A stretch of 64,000 nt of DNA, taken from assembly GCA_021234155.1 (NCBI GenBank), contig JAJEKV010000106.1:2784435-2848434 (forward strand), written 5' to 3'. Origin of the DNA: Isoetes taiwanensis (taxonomy: Eukaryota; Streptophyta; Lycopodiopsida; Isoetales; Isoetaceae). The stretch's first letter is position 1. Each line of letters starts with the position of its first letter. The notes under the pieces are model-generated. The model made no database searches, was not told the DNA's origin, and saw only the letters and a list, made by a program, of their open reading frames with translations. A program made the translations under genes and the position numbers. Positions 47,352-58,131 of this stretch are shown piece after piece.

Positions 47352-47432
47352 CTGAGGGGCTCGAACCTCTACCAAAATAACTCAATGTCCTAATAACATT
47401 ACTTCAACCAATCTAACCAGTGGGATACATGA
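47352..47432 (-). mobile_element. tRNA-like (SINE head) sequence on the minus strand
   Basis: Read on the minus strand, ACTGGTTAGATTGGTTGAAG (A box-like) is followed after about 30 bases by GAGGTTCGAGCCCC, a strong B box. The arrangement is that of a pol III promoter in a tRNA-derived short element. No convincing acceptor stem is seen, so a functional tRNA is unlikely. Confidence 0.5.
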
Positions 47433-48045
47433 TTATTTTTTATCTTAAGTCTATGTTTTTTTTAATAATAACCCATTCATTTATTTTAGGGATATGGTCT
47501 ATGGTTTCAGAAATTATATCCATATCAAATCCCCACGGAACCCCCCACTGCTATTGTTGCTACATATTCCACGGTTTACCATATTGCGTGACACTGAAAC
47601 TTCGGTCGCCCAGATTGCGACCAGCTCCCGCTCCTGCGGGTCGCGAGAATCCACGGAATCAGCTCTCGCGTTTCCATGCCGCCATACATCCCATGTTTTT
47701 GTCTGACCTCAAAGAAAACCTCGAGGTTTTGGGCTCATGGAAAGGAAATGAAATGATTGGTCGAAACTTTTCCAGTAGGCCCATTTGACATTTCGAATGG
47801 GAAAGGGCCACATGGCCATCAAATATGGCCTCGGTTTACCATGTTATGGTAAGAGAATCTAATGCCATGTCTTAGGGTAAACTCCCTTCGGACATGAAAC
47901 CTCTGCCTCCATCTCCGTTTGCAGGGTCGGATCTGTTTCTACGAACGAATGCTTACCCAATTTAAGAAAGATTTTGCAGGTAATCTTCAATTTGACCTAA
48001 ACAAACTTTAAGTGCTTTGCATTCATCATATACCTTCCCTACAGG
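47433..48045 (+). promoter_or_regulatory. Upstream region and likely leader exon of the TBC gene
   Basis: The 3' end of a leader exon is suggested by GATTTTGCAG|GTAATC (donor at 47980), with acceptor CCTTCCCTACAG just before the coding exon. Frames at 47420-47788 are not conserved in character and are probably upstream or untranslated sequence. No clear TATA box was identified. Confidence 0.4.
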
Positions 48046-51000
48046 ATGCTGAAAGGACGTTCCTTTCCTGGCAAGGTCTTGCTTAGCCGGTTACAAGAAT
48101 CTAGTAATACTGCTAAAGGATCGGCTACTTCTTCTTCAGAACAGAAACATGTAGAAGACGAGACTGATGGAATTGACTCTAGCTCACTTGATTTGGAGGT
48201 TGGCATTTTGATCTTCAATGCTGAGTTGGGTGGGCTTCAGGATTCTTTGTTTGTGTTTCTTCAAGATAACGTCATTTTTCTTACCAGGGTAGTAACCATC
48301 ACAAGGGTGGGGATTCTGCTTCAGATGAAGGATCCAGATCCTCTCATGGTGAAAGCTCGAGGAGGGATTCCTCAATTTCTGAAGCACCAAGGCCATCCTC
48401 TGGTGGTAGAGCAACTGATTCTGCTCGTGTTGCAAAGTTCAAGAAACAGCTATCTGCCACAACTGTCGATTTAGGTATGCCTTTTCAAGTTCAGGACAGT
48501 AATATTTCCGATTGATCCCATTGACCTCTTGCATCACTTTGCATGCCATTTGCTGTCAGAGATATAGAAACCGTTGAGCTGATCTATTAGAAATAAAAAA
48601 ATTGTTATAAACAAGAAGATGTTCATATGATGCTCAAAAGTTCCCCAATGTCTTGATTCTCTTCCATGACATAGGCTGTATTCTGCAGCATGTGTTTGCA
48701 GATGCTCTTTTGGATGGAAGTCTTTGTTTCTAAAATGTAGTTTTTAACCCCTTATTGTTTTGTATTGATAATAACCTTGTCATTTATCATGATAGATGCA
48801 TTGCGAGAAATTGCTTGGAGTGGAGTTCCACAAGACATGAGACCTGTAGTATGGCGTTTATTACTTGTAAGGATAATCGCTTGCATTAACTGAATAGTAA
48901 TAGCTACCGAAGCTTATTTAGAACACCCAGATAGATCAAGTATGACTTGGAAACATTGTAGTGGATGTGTTTATGTATTAAAGAGTCAATGTGATTTCTC
49001 TTATCTAGTTACATTGATGTTGATTTCTCTTATGTACCTGCATTAGTGCCATTCTATACATAGCTCCAAGCCATCACCATTATAGTATGCGTGCTAGTAA
49101 TGCGCTTTCTTTTAACTAGCTACATCGACACTACTCTATAGTATATGTAACCTTTCACTTTTCTTTGGATTTTAACACACATTCCTCTGTATTAAAATTT
49201 CCTCTTAAAGGCTTCCATATGCACTTTTAAGTCCATTGTAGAGCAACAAGTTATCTTATTCAAACCAGGGATAAATTGACAGTTTATGAGCAGGGGTATG
49301 CACCTCAAATTCTGAGAGAAGACTACCTGTTCTTCTCATGAAGCGGCAAAATATCGGGCAGACATTATTCAGTATTATGATATCCCAGACACAGAGCGTT
49401 CTGAGGATGAGATACATACTCTGAGACAGGTATCACTTGTATGGTGATTTCGTTTTTCTACAATTTGATAATTGTGCTCTATGTAAACAGATATCCGTGG
49501 ATGTACCAAGGACAGTGCCTGATGTTGCGTTCTTTCATCAGCCCCTCATCCAGGCATCTTTGGAGCGGATTCTTTATATCTGGTAGCTTCCTGATTTTCT
49601 TCCAGAATGCATAGTCTATAGTTTATAGTTTATAGTTTATGATATGGCCGTTTTGATCCATTGCAAAGCATTTGAAAGGTACAACATTTCACTGATCAAA
49701 TCATCATTCAACCTGTGAAGATGGGTGATAGTTTATATCGAGAAGTTTAAAATCAACAGCAAGAAAGAAAATCCACCAGTGTTGATGATTTTTTGTAGTC
49801 TTTGGTGCACATGGTTCACCTGTTGCTTTATTAGTCATTACTATTTTTCATTTCAGGATTTCCTGAACTATTTTAGGAGTTGGCTTTTTGTGGTGGGTCT
49901 CAAAGGCTTATTTTACAAATATTGTATGCAGACCGATGCTCGAAGTTGTATAGAGTATCTTAAGACAGGCTTTGGTGCACATGGCTCACTTGTTCCTTTA
50001 TTAGTTAATACTATTTTATTTTCAGAATTTACTGGATTGGTTTATGAGTTGGCTTTTCTTGGTGGGTCTTAAAGGCTTATTTACAAGTCTTTGGTGCATA
50101 TTTATGCTGTTCTTGCATTGAGTTTCCTCCATTCCTCGTTCGAGTTTTCTTAAAATATGTATGTTCAATTTGGTGTCTAATCAAAATGTCCTAAGTTGTT
50201 TCATTCTTTCTGCAGGGCAATCCGTCATCCGGCAAGTGGATATGTGCAAGGAATTAATGATTTGGCCACACCATTTTTTATTGTTTTTTTATCTGAGCAT
50301 TTCGAGGGTGATATAGAAACCTGGTCATTGTCAAATCTTCCTTCCGAAAAACTTCGTCAAATTGAAGCTGACTGTTACTGGTGTCTATCAAAGTTTTTAG
50401 ATGGAATACAAGATCATTACACATTTGCTCAACCAGGAATTCAGAGGCTTGTGTTTAAGCTGAAGGAATTAGTCGTCCGAATTGATGGTGAGTCCTTGTG
50501 TATTTTGCTGCTTTGCTTTCTAGCCATGCCTCAGCAACATAGTGAAGTAGAGACTACTAAAGCTAAATATAAATATTATGGGTGATGCTTTGTTTAATAT
50601 TGTCCCTTTGCATTATGCCAGAGCCAGTTGCAAAGCATTTGGAACAGCAGGGGTTAGAATACTTGCAATTTGCTTTCCGCTGGTTCAATTGTCTTCTAAT
50701 CCGTGAGGTAAGAGAGCTCAGGAGTTTGTTTTATTTTTTGAGTAGTTTTATTTCTTCATTTCAGGTCTTATGTTATGTGCCACTGCAGGTTCCGTTCGTG
50801 CTTGTCACTAGGTTATGGGATACATATTTAGCTGAAGGAGATGCATTTCCTGAATACCTTGTTTATGTGTGTGCAAGCTTTTTGTTAACTGTAAGAAGTT
50901 CTCTCTCATTTTTGAACTAGTTCAAGGTCCATGCATGCTTTGTGATTTTTATGCTGTGCTGCGTTTCCAGTGGAGTGATCAGTTGCAGCAATTAGATTTC

Positions 51001-51132
51001 AAGAAATGGTGTTATTTCTACAGCATCTTCCCACAAAAGATGGACGCATCAAAATTAGAAATGGTCCTTTCTCGAGCGTTTATGTGGCGAGTTATGTTTG
51101 ATCGCTCACCTAGTCATTTGAATGTAAATTAG
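48046..51132 (+). CDS. TBC1D22-like Rab GTPase-activating protein, nine coding exons
   Basis: GT-AG exons are: 48046-48198, 48288-48474, 48796-48866, 49294-49429, 49491-49582, 50216-50487, 50622-50707, 50789-50890 and 50971-51132, with matching phases. The product, about 421 residues, starts MLKGRSFPGKVLLSRLQE, has a Ser-rich linker, then a TBC domain (from about residue 115). It opens with WSGVPQDMRPVVWRLLL, has the arginine-finger motif ISVDVPR (I-x-x-D-x-x-R) and the glutamine finger in GYVQGIND, and ends FVLVTRLWDTYLAEGDAF and LEMVLSRAFMW. TBC proteins speed GTP hydrolysis by Rab GTPases in membrane traffic. Two one-base losses interrupt the exon at 49294 and three more alter the last exon, where they cancel in frame (see findings). 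A leader exon ending at 47979 with its acceptor at 48043 is likely; an ATG at 47950 could start the protein if a G is missing at the join. Confidence 0.9.
49796..50095. repeat. Tandem duplication inside an intron of the TBC gene, ~171-bp period
   Basis: TCTTTGGTGCACATGGTTCA near 49799 and GCTTTGGTGCACATGGCTCA near 49969 begin two copies. Both contain TTTATTAGT, GAGTTGGCTTTT, GGTGGGTCT and AAAGGCTTATTT. A third start, CTTTGGTGCATATTTATG, occurs near 50088. The frame at 49725-50072 runs through it and is not part of the mature message. Confidence 0.85.
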
Positions 51133-51560
51133 AGAGCATCCCATATTTATTATGTTATTCTTGATACGTTATTGTCAATATAAAAGCAATTTGTTTAGAA
51201 TGTGGACATCCATGTGTGCTACAGAGATCCCAAACATTCAACTTAAAAAACATTTTGCATTGTTTGCAAAATTTCAGCGGCATATAGAAAATAATGTCAA
51301 TCATATTCAACTTTACTTATTGAAATAATATTCAACTCAACACACTAAACTTATTGAAATAATATTCAACTCGAAAAAAGATTTTGCAATGTTTGCAAGA
51401 ATGTCACTCTAACTTAGCCAGCAGGTATAGAGGAATAATGTCAATCATATGAGCATATTTTTTTGTTTTGTAGTTTTGTGTTGGATCTTCTTATTTTTTT
51501 AGATGTTTCGCGACTTTCTTCAAATTATCATCTATAATTACTTCTAAAATTTATTATCGG
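51133..51560. other. Downstream region of the TBC gene
   Basis: AT-rich, with a direct repeat of ACTTATTGAAATAATATTCAAC (first 20 bases shown near 51313 and 51350). It probably holds the 3' untranslated region. No separate gene is seen. Confidence 0.4.
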
Positions 51561-51574
51561 GCGGATTTTGTCAT

Positions 51575-52750
51575 GAGTCGATCTCTACGTTCAAGACCGG
51601 GCCGGGCACAATTGGTGAACACACTGTGGATCTTGGCGTGCAAAGCGCAATAGCAGACCTCTCTTTGTGGCAGCCTGCTACTTCCCATATGCAGAGAGCT
51701 ACTTCTACTCGGATGTGGATAGGATGGAGCTCTATGTCGATATATATGATCACATACAGCAGCACAAGCAGTTGGGCAGTGTCATACTACTTGGAGACTT
51801 CAATGCATGCACTGAGGTAGAATAGCCCATGAGATTTGACCCCTTGACTGATGATGTGTTGCGGTTTGCGTCTGCTGGTAGCCGCGATGGTAGATCCTCC
51901 GCTTTTTACCTGGCGGGGAAAAGCAGGGGGTGGATCTAGTGTGGTAGACTATGTGCTGATGCCTGAGCAGGATATGCATGTCATCAAGCACTTTCAGGTG
52001 GGAACAAATAATAGGGATGAAGAGGTCGACTCAGACCACCTACCACTTTACTTGCAGCTGGCTTGGCAGGTTGTACGAACCCCCTATGCGATAAGTCCTC
52101 ACATGCCTCAACTGCGATTGGATTATGAACATGCATGGGCTTATGCCCAGATGCTCATAGATGACCTGGCATGAACTTTGCAATACCCTACACTAGAGCA
52201 GCAGACAGACCAACTGATTGACGTGCTTAGGACTAATGCGGAAGGATGCTTTGGGAGAAGCCGCTCTCGACGGACCTCCGAGACCACAACCTTCCCACGT
52301 AATCAGTGGTTTGATGCAGTGTGCAGGGAACACAAACGCCGACTCCGCTAGGTCGATGAACCACGCTCTATGCTCCTGGCGATTAGGCGATTACCGCATG
52401 TTCCTTAAAGCTAAGAAAGCCAGGTACATCGCAGCACGTCAGAGGGAAATGTTCTACCTCCTAGACCATCATTCTAGGACCTTATGACAAAGGGTTCTCA
52501 GAAAGCCAGCACTTGCGATAGCTATATGACCCTCAGGGTGCACAAGCAGCATTACTCCTGCAAGAAGGCCTAGTGCTGGAAATCACAGAGTCAGACGTGG
52601 AACAAGGCTTACATCGTCTTGCCAATGGAAAAGCGCCAGACCTGGATGGTATGCAGACAGAATTGCTCAAGTGGGCAGGGTTGCCCATAGTACCGGTGCT
52701 GTTTGCCTTGTTCAACAAGGCATTATAGGAAGGCTTTCCACTGCAGTGGA
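51575..52750 (+). pseudogene. LINE ORF2 fragment: endonuclease and start of reverse transcriptase
   Basis: The readings, with frame changes, are YFYSDVDRMELYVDIYDHIQ and VILLGDFNACTE (endonuclease GDFNA motif, about 51700-51815), then GGSSVVDYVLMPEQ and DSDHLPLYLQL (the closing S..DY and SDH motifs, 51925-52060), then HRLANGKAPDLDGMQTELLK and ALFNKAL near 52610-52725, the first RT motif. The sequence stops at about 52745, before the catalytic FADD/YADD motif. Because LINEs are normally truncated at the 5' end, the lost 3' half implies a later deletion or rearrangement. Its wording differs from the LINE at 1.8-4.9 kb, so it is a different family. Confidence 0.8.
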
Positions 52751-52789
52751 ACTTTTATTTGATTTAATAAGCTTCAATACATGATCTTT

Positions 52790-52848
52790 CCGTCCGTCCG
52801 TCCGTCCGTCCGTCCGTCCGTCCGTCCGTCCGTCCGTCCGTCCGTCCG
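52790..52848. repeat. (GTCC)n microsatellite
   Basis: About 14 perfect GTCC units start some 40 bases after the truncated LINE. The minus frame encodes a Gly-Arg-Thr-Asp repeat that is not a gene. Confidence 0.97.
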
Positions 52849-53480
52849 GTCTTATGCATCTTATGCGTCTTGTGCAATGCAATGCATGCGCACATGCGCT
52901 TTGCGTCTTCAAACTCTATGTAAGTTGTGATTGTTCATGCAATTCACAGGGTTTAAGATTCACTTCTTCCTGCCATTTTGCCATTCATAGGATTTGAATA
53001 CATCTTACTTGACTCTGCGGACTATTGGCGAGGAGGCGGATGATATCCCCGAAAAACAAAGGGCTACTCATAATCATGATAGCCTTTGGTAGGCAGCCCT
53101 AGTATGTGGAGATGTTGCTTAAACTAAAAACCCATCCTACGATATCAAGGAACTTGCCCATGAAGTGACATACAACAACATGAAAAACCAAATTTTGGAC
53201 AACACTACAAATGTGAATTGTGATTAATAGCAATCACCGATAATTCAAACTGTTAGTTAATATTCAATTGAATTGCTATTACCAACAATGTTGCCCTTCC
53301 CATGGATATACATTAATTACTAAACAAAAGTGGTACTTTTTTCTCTTGCTACAAGCTTGACCTCCTGAATTTAGATGAGCTCTTTCAGGTTAATACGTCT
53401 ATATCGCTTTTTAAATCCTTTAAGTCAATGACTCCAAGTGTTTCTGTTGGTGGCTCTGGTACATCTTTGCCCCCTTCAAT
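52849..53480. other. Unassigned DNA
   Basis: I see no gene or repeat of note here apart from GCAATGCAATGCATGCGC immediately after the microsatellite. Confidence 0.35.
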
Positions 53481-53489
53481 TACAAAGCC

Positions 53490-53745
53490 TGGTCCGGCTT
53501 GCTTTTGTTGCATGTCTCATTCTTAGTTGCTTCTCCTTTGTCCATGCCTCCAGATGTTGCCTATCCTCTAGTCCCTGTTGTCTCATATCCTCATTTGCTC
53601 GAAGTTGTTTTTCGAATACCTCCTTTGCATCTTCAATAATACCTCGAATACCACCGGCTTTAGTTTTCTTATTGGTGCCATCACCTTTTACCAGTCATCC
53701 AGCCTCAACAAGAGTAGGCAAAAATCACACTTGTAAGAACCAAGC
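53490..53745 (-). pseudogene. Charged, coiled-coil-like coding remnant
   Basis: On the minus strand, with small frame changes, the sequence reads GIRGIIEDAKEVFEKQLRAN near 53645, then QGLEDRQHLEAWTKEKQLRM near 53570. It is a Glu/Lys/Gln-rich stretch with heptad-like spacing, typical of the C-terminal part of plant Myb/SANT-like or related transposon-associated proteins. The opposite-strand frame at 53438-53770 is a Ser/Leu/Cys shadow of it. The family is not established. Confidence 0.35.
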
Positions 53746-53770
53746 ACAATCAACAAATCTATTGATCTGA

Positions 53771-54940
53771 TGAGGTTCATGGAGCGGCCCCATCCACTAC
53801 AAACATACCTAATGAAGGTGATCCATGATCTGCCTCAGATGTCTCCCATGATGGAGACATAAAGACGAGATATGTTGACCATATGGCAATGGTGGTTTAT
53901 GATGGCCTGCCAATAGGTTCAGAAAGGTTCAAAGAGAAGAAACAAAAAAGGTTCTCTGCCTTGGGGATGAACATTGTCAGGTCCAACGTAAGAGGGCCCA
54001 ACAATTAATCATTAGATTGTGCAGGCCAGTTTTCCTTGTCATTCATGCTCTAATCATAGTTTCTTGGTTTGCCATGAAATCCCTCTAGATCCTCCACGAT
54101 TCCTAGATTCTTTGGAATTCCCTTAAATTCCCTTGAGATACATTGAGAATCCCAGGAATATTCAAGCTCTAGCTCTAGCTTAAATATTTCCTTGGATTCT
54201 CGCATTAAGATTCCCTTTGATTCTGCATGTTTAGCTTCATAGAGTTCTTAATAAGCCTAACATGAAGTGTGATTTATGTGAATAAGGTGCCCAAAAAATA
54301 ATTTCTATGGTTTAATGGAAACCCACCTGAAGTGCATGCCTTTCTAATTTGGTTCCTTAGATAGGGAACTTATTTTTTGGCTTGGTTCGTTCTCATGCAT
54401 CGTGCACATATATGTTAATTGCAGAGTAGTGATGTTCCAAAGGTCATGATCTACCGTCGAAAGGATCTAAAGGAGGGGTCATAATCTAGAAAGGACACTC
54501 TGGGAGAGGTCATGATCTACCATCAAAAGAACACTCTAAGGGAGGGCTTGTTTGCACTTACACATGTCAGAAGCTGGGGTTTCTCTAAACTCAAATTGCG
54601 GGGTGGAGCAAGAGAAATTGGAATTAGAGCAAAATGGCTTGCAACTGATTTGAATGTAGGGTGATGCAATCATGTAATTGAACATTGCATCATCTATCTG
54701 AATAAGTTCATTTGTTCCAGACTAGTAATTTGCCACAACTTGATTTTTTAATCATTGATTTTTTTTATAGTTGTCAATAATGATGAACAAAAAAAGAACA
54801 TAAGCACTTCTTTTGCATTCATTCCTCTCAGCAGGTGTTTTACATTGGTTGAGAGTGGGTAACCGCACATCGCAGGCTACCCAATAACTAAATATAAATT
54901 ATTACAAATATATAGCGAAAAACAACTCCTCAATTGAGTT
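53771..54940. other. Unassigned DNA
   Basis: No gene is supported. Small repeats include AGGTCATGATCTACC (54450-54520, two to three diverged copies with GAAAGGA-CACTCT) and GATTCCC-type words near 54100-54240. The end, near 54840-54890, contains TGGGTAACCGCACATCGCAG, which could be the edge of a repeat. Confidence 0.35.
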
Positions 54941-55960
54941 GTTAAAATAAAAATGTATGCTGAGATGTTGGATGATGTACCTACTGAGGGCATATCACCG
55001 GCATTAAAAAACCCTGCCCTTTCGTGTTTTCGAGGAAAAACCCTAGTGATAAGCCCTCAGCAAGGGGCTTGGATAATCGTCAGGCTACTATCATTATCTG
55101 CAAAATATATGAATACCGAAGAAGCCAAAAAGCACATGTTATCCAAATCCTTGCACAATATAAATACTAAAACGCATATATGAGATAAAAGCATCTAAAA
55201 CAAAAGATGCATAAAAACAATAAATATAATAAACAAGCGAGAGAAATGAAATGAAATTTTATTACTACGTCTTCGAGACCGCCAGGCCTATGAGACGATT
55301 ACATAGTACAATCAAAGTCATAAAATAAATCATCCAGTGCATCCTCTAAAAATAACACACTGGGCTCCTCTACATCTATCTCCTCGACATTTTGCTGTTT
55401 CAACCGTTCCTCTCTATGTTTGAGAATCTTAACAATACACCCTCCAATACATGAACCTGGATACTGAAAAAAATCCCTAAGTGAGGCAACACCAATTCCA
55501 TACTTTGCTCTTATATCAAAATAGGCATCGTAGAAGATCGAGAACATGAGCCTCATCCTCCACCACCCACATCACATATTTTACAACACCTAAAATCATA
55601 TGCAATATGCGCCCATCTCCCAACCTCTACACCAAGTCGATTGTGAACTTAACAGGATTTTAGCAATTGCTTGCACGTGGTTCAGCGATATGGGTTCCTT
55701 AAGATCTTGTGCTTCACGAAAAGAGGATTCATGTGAACCTTATAATACTCTTTTTCTGGTAGGCCGCGTTCCATGATTTATTTAGAAACTTCGTCTTAAC
55801 CCGACTATCAATATCTTTTTGTGCATCCCTAATTCCTCAATATTCATCCCCATTTCACAAGCCATCTATTAACATCCGTATACCATCCCTTATTCTGGTT
55901 TCTTCTAGGCGATGCGGGCAAACTATTGATTGGCATACCATACAAAACCTTGCAAACATA
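54941..55960 (-). pseudogene. Unrecognised minus-strand coding remnant
   Basis: The frame at 55556-55299 reads FSIFYDAYFDIRAKYGIGVA then CIVKILKHREERLKQQNVEE and a very acidic end, EDALDDLFYDFD. Upstream on the minus strand, frame-changed pieces near 55800 (RVKTKFLNKSWNAAYQKKSI) and 55610 (RLGDGRILHMILGVVKYVMW) appear to belong to the same protein. I do not recognise it. A transposable-element protein is plausible given the surroundings. Confidence 0.35.
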
Positions 55961-57600
55961 AGCGTAACATTACGCGAGCTTGACCTCAAGGAACATCACC
56001 CGCACTCTACTAGCATCATGTCATAAGGTGTTTGTGTGGCGTTCGATCACGATATCACGGTCCCAAGGCGGTATCTTGTCTTTTACAAATCATCGCGTTA
56101 CATGCCGTCAATCGGCGATAATGCGCCGGCGTGTACCCAACAAGGGCGCCCTAGGGGCAACTTGCAATGAATGTGCCCTTAGCAATGCGGCGCTTTTAGA
56201 CCTTTAACCCATTAAAAAGGTAGACCAAAGGGTCATGGAAACCCTAAACCTAACTAATAGCCTACATAAGGCGCCAAACCCTAACATTCCCTTTTTTAGC
56301 CCCACGGACCTTCCGAGCTCCGGTTGGCGCTGAGGAGTCAATTCCAACTCCCGCGATCTGCCCTTGCGCCCCACTTGTCGGATCATCCCTCCGGCCAGCA
56401 TCACGAAGCGAAACGAGTTATGGGCGCCGCCGGATCGAGAGGAGTGAACCGAGATCGGGTATTTGGTTAATTGAATAGCCTAAACCTTATTCCGACCTTG
56501 AACGATAGGTTTAGCCTATTAAATTACCCTTAGTAGCCAAAGCGGATCACGAGATTGACTCTAACTAAAGAACCTAACTCTATGAATTAGATTAGTTCTT
56601 ATCACTTATGTTGATATGATGGGCGAAGGTGATACATGGACTCATTGTATTGGGAAGGGGGTAGAGACTTAAAAGCTTAGTAGATGATGCTCCTAGCTAG
56701 TCCCTCTTAGTGCATTACTAGATTTGGCACGTGTCATGCGAGCCCACACAGTTGTGGGTGAAGGGGCGAGGGCCCGGCTTAGAATGAGGTTAGTGTTGAC
56801 CCTTGGCCGATCCCTCACGTGTGTAAGGTCTGGGGATCAGGAGTGACTAGGTCTAATGGCTTGCCGAGGTGTGGGTAAGGCATGGGCTCGACACCCGTGG
56901 GGTGGAGTTCACCTTCCGAGTGGGTTAAGTCGAATAAGGCGGTGGCCCTCTAGTCACCTGGGTGCGGCATGTAGATCTGCGGAGGGAGTGATCCCTACAC
57001 CCCCATCGGGGTGGGGAGATGTAACCCGGAATAGCCCCTTTGGCTATGCACCCGGCGAACCCGCAGTCCAGGTCCCAACACTTTTCAACCTACTGCAAAG
57101 TGTGCACGGGAGGCGGATGGAGTGGACAACCCTAAGCCATGTTCTTATGCGGCCCAATCCATTGTCATGATTACATGCACTTGCGAACTCACGGGACCCA
57201 AGCTTGTCGGTCATCCCCCTAGAGTGCGAGCCTTGGGTAGGAACTTCCTTGTATTGTGCTGATCTTTGTCTATCACGCGGATGTTGATCGCCACCCTTAG
57301 CGGTGGATATATGATGTTATATTCTTGATGTGTATGTTTGCGCTTCAGCTAGGTAGGCCACGAGGGAGGCGGGGTAAAATGACCCCTTCACTCTTCCCCA
57401 CTTGTAGACTCTAGATGGTCACGTGATATGTGGAGGGCCACAGCCGATTGTGGGCTGTGCGGGGGGATGAACTCTGTTGCTATCACGGTGCGGGCATCGT
57501 TATCTGAGTAGGGGATATCCGCGGTGGTATCGAGCAATGTTCTTGGAGACCAAGAGCAAAGCAGCGACCATGCTCCCGATAGTACTAACTTGATAGGATC
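55961..57600. other. GC-richer repeat-like DNA, no gene recognised
   Basis: Base composition rises clearly from here to the end of the window compared with the AT-rich left part. Frames at 55980-56207, 56404-56204 and 56856-57170 have biased composition and no motif. The block may be part of a long terminal repeat or untranslated region of the retroelement to its right, but no paired copy is present in the window to prove it. Confidence 0.4.
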
Positions 57601-57713
57601 CTCAAACCTCGAAAAGTGGAATTTGTAGTTTATGCTAAGCTAGTAACAGTTAAGTGAATTCGAACATAATAAGACTAAAAAGAATGAGCCAAAACCTCCT
57701 CGAGGCAAGGTGG

Positions 57714-57770
57714 TCTCACCGCGTCGCGCTGGTCAAAAGAACTGAACTTTAGTTTTTGAGCGGGCTACAC
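57714..57770 (+). promoter_or_regulatory. Promoter box 1a (TCTCACCG...palindrome...GAGCG)
   Basis: The first of four diverged copies of a ~50-bp box. It starts TCTCACCG, has a GGTCAAA segment, an inverted repeat of the form AAACTAAAGTTTAGTTT (here with changes: GAACTGAACTTTAGTTTTTG) and ends GAGCGGGCTAC. Confidence 0.7.
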
Positions 57771-57900
57771 TATGAACATCGAATAAGAACACCAAAAAAC
57801 TTGATGAATCTGAGAAAAGTAATATGGTAAGGCCAGTTCAAGGTAAGAATTAGTTAGAATAGTATGTTTAAATCATTTAAATTACTTAAAATGTGTAAGA

Positions 57901-57953
57901 TCTCACCGTGGCGCGGTCTAAAAAACTAAACTCTAGTTTTTGAGCGAGCTACA
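57901..57953 (+). promoter_or_regulatory. Promoter box 1b
   Basis: The second copy, 187 bases after box 1a: TCTCACCGTGGCGCGGTCTA, then AAACTAAACTCTAGTTTTTG and AGCGAGCTAC. It lies 161 bases upstream of a TATA box. Confidence 0.7.
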
Positions 57954-58061
57954 CATGAACCAATAATTAGAAAAAGTCTAAAAATAAGTGTATGTTTTAA
58001 GTAAATAGGTGCCTTGGCATGTTAAATGAAACAGCAAAATTTTGACCTAAGATTGCCCAAG

Positions 58062-58070
58062 CTATAAATA
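58062..58070 (+). promoter_or_regulatory. TATA box CTATAAATA
   Basis: A perfect plant-type TATA sequence, followed after about 70 bases by the open reading at 58132. It would drive the unit ending in the histone-like domain. Confidence 0.65.
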
Positions 58071-58131
58071 GATGTAGACCCCCACCCATTTACCCGCGTT
58101 CCGCCCTAGAAATCCGCTCTTCCTCACCTAG

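Noticed and set aside
49725-50072. 115-codon open frame between TBC exons
   Set aside because: It lies wholly inside an intron with good flanking splice sites and runs through a tandem duplication.
52712-52912. Minus-strand frame with a Gly-Arg-Thr-Asp repeat as a repeat protein gene
   Set aside because: The peptide repeat is the (GTCC)n microsatellite in translation.
55961-57600. Calling this block a long terminal repeat
   Set aside because: No second copy in the window, and no TG...CA ends or primer binding site could be fixed.
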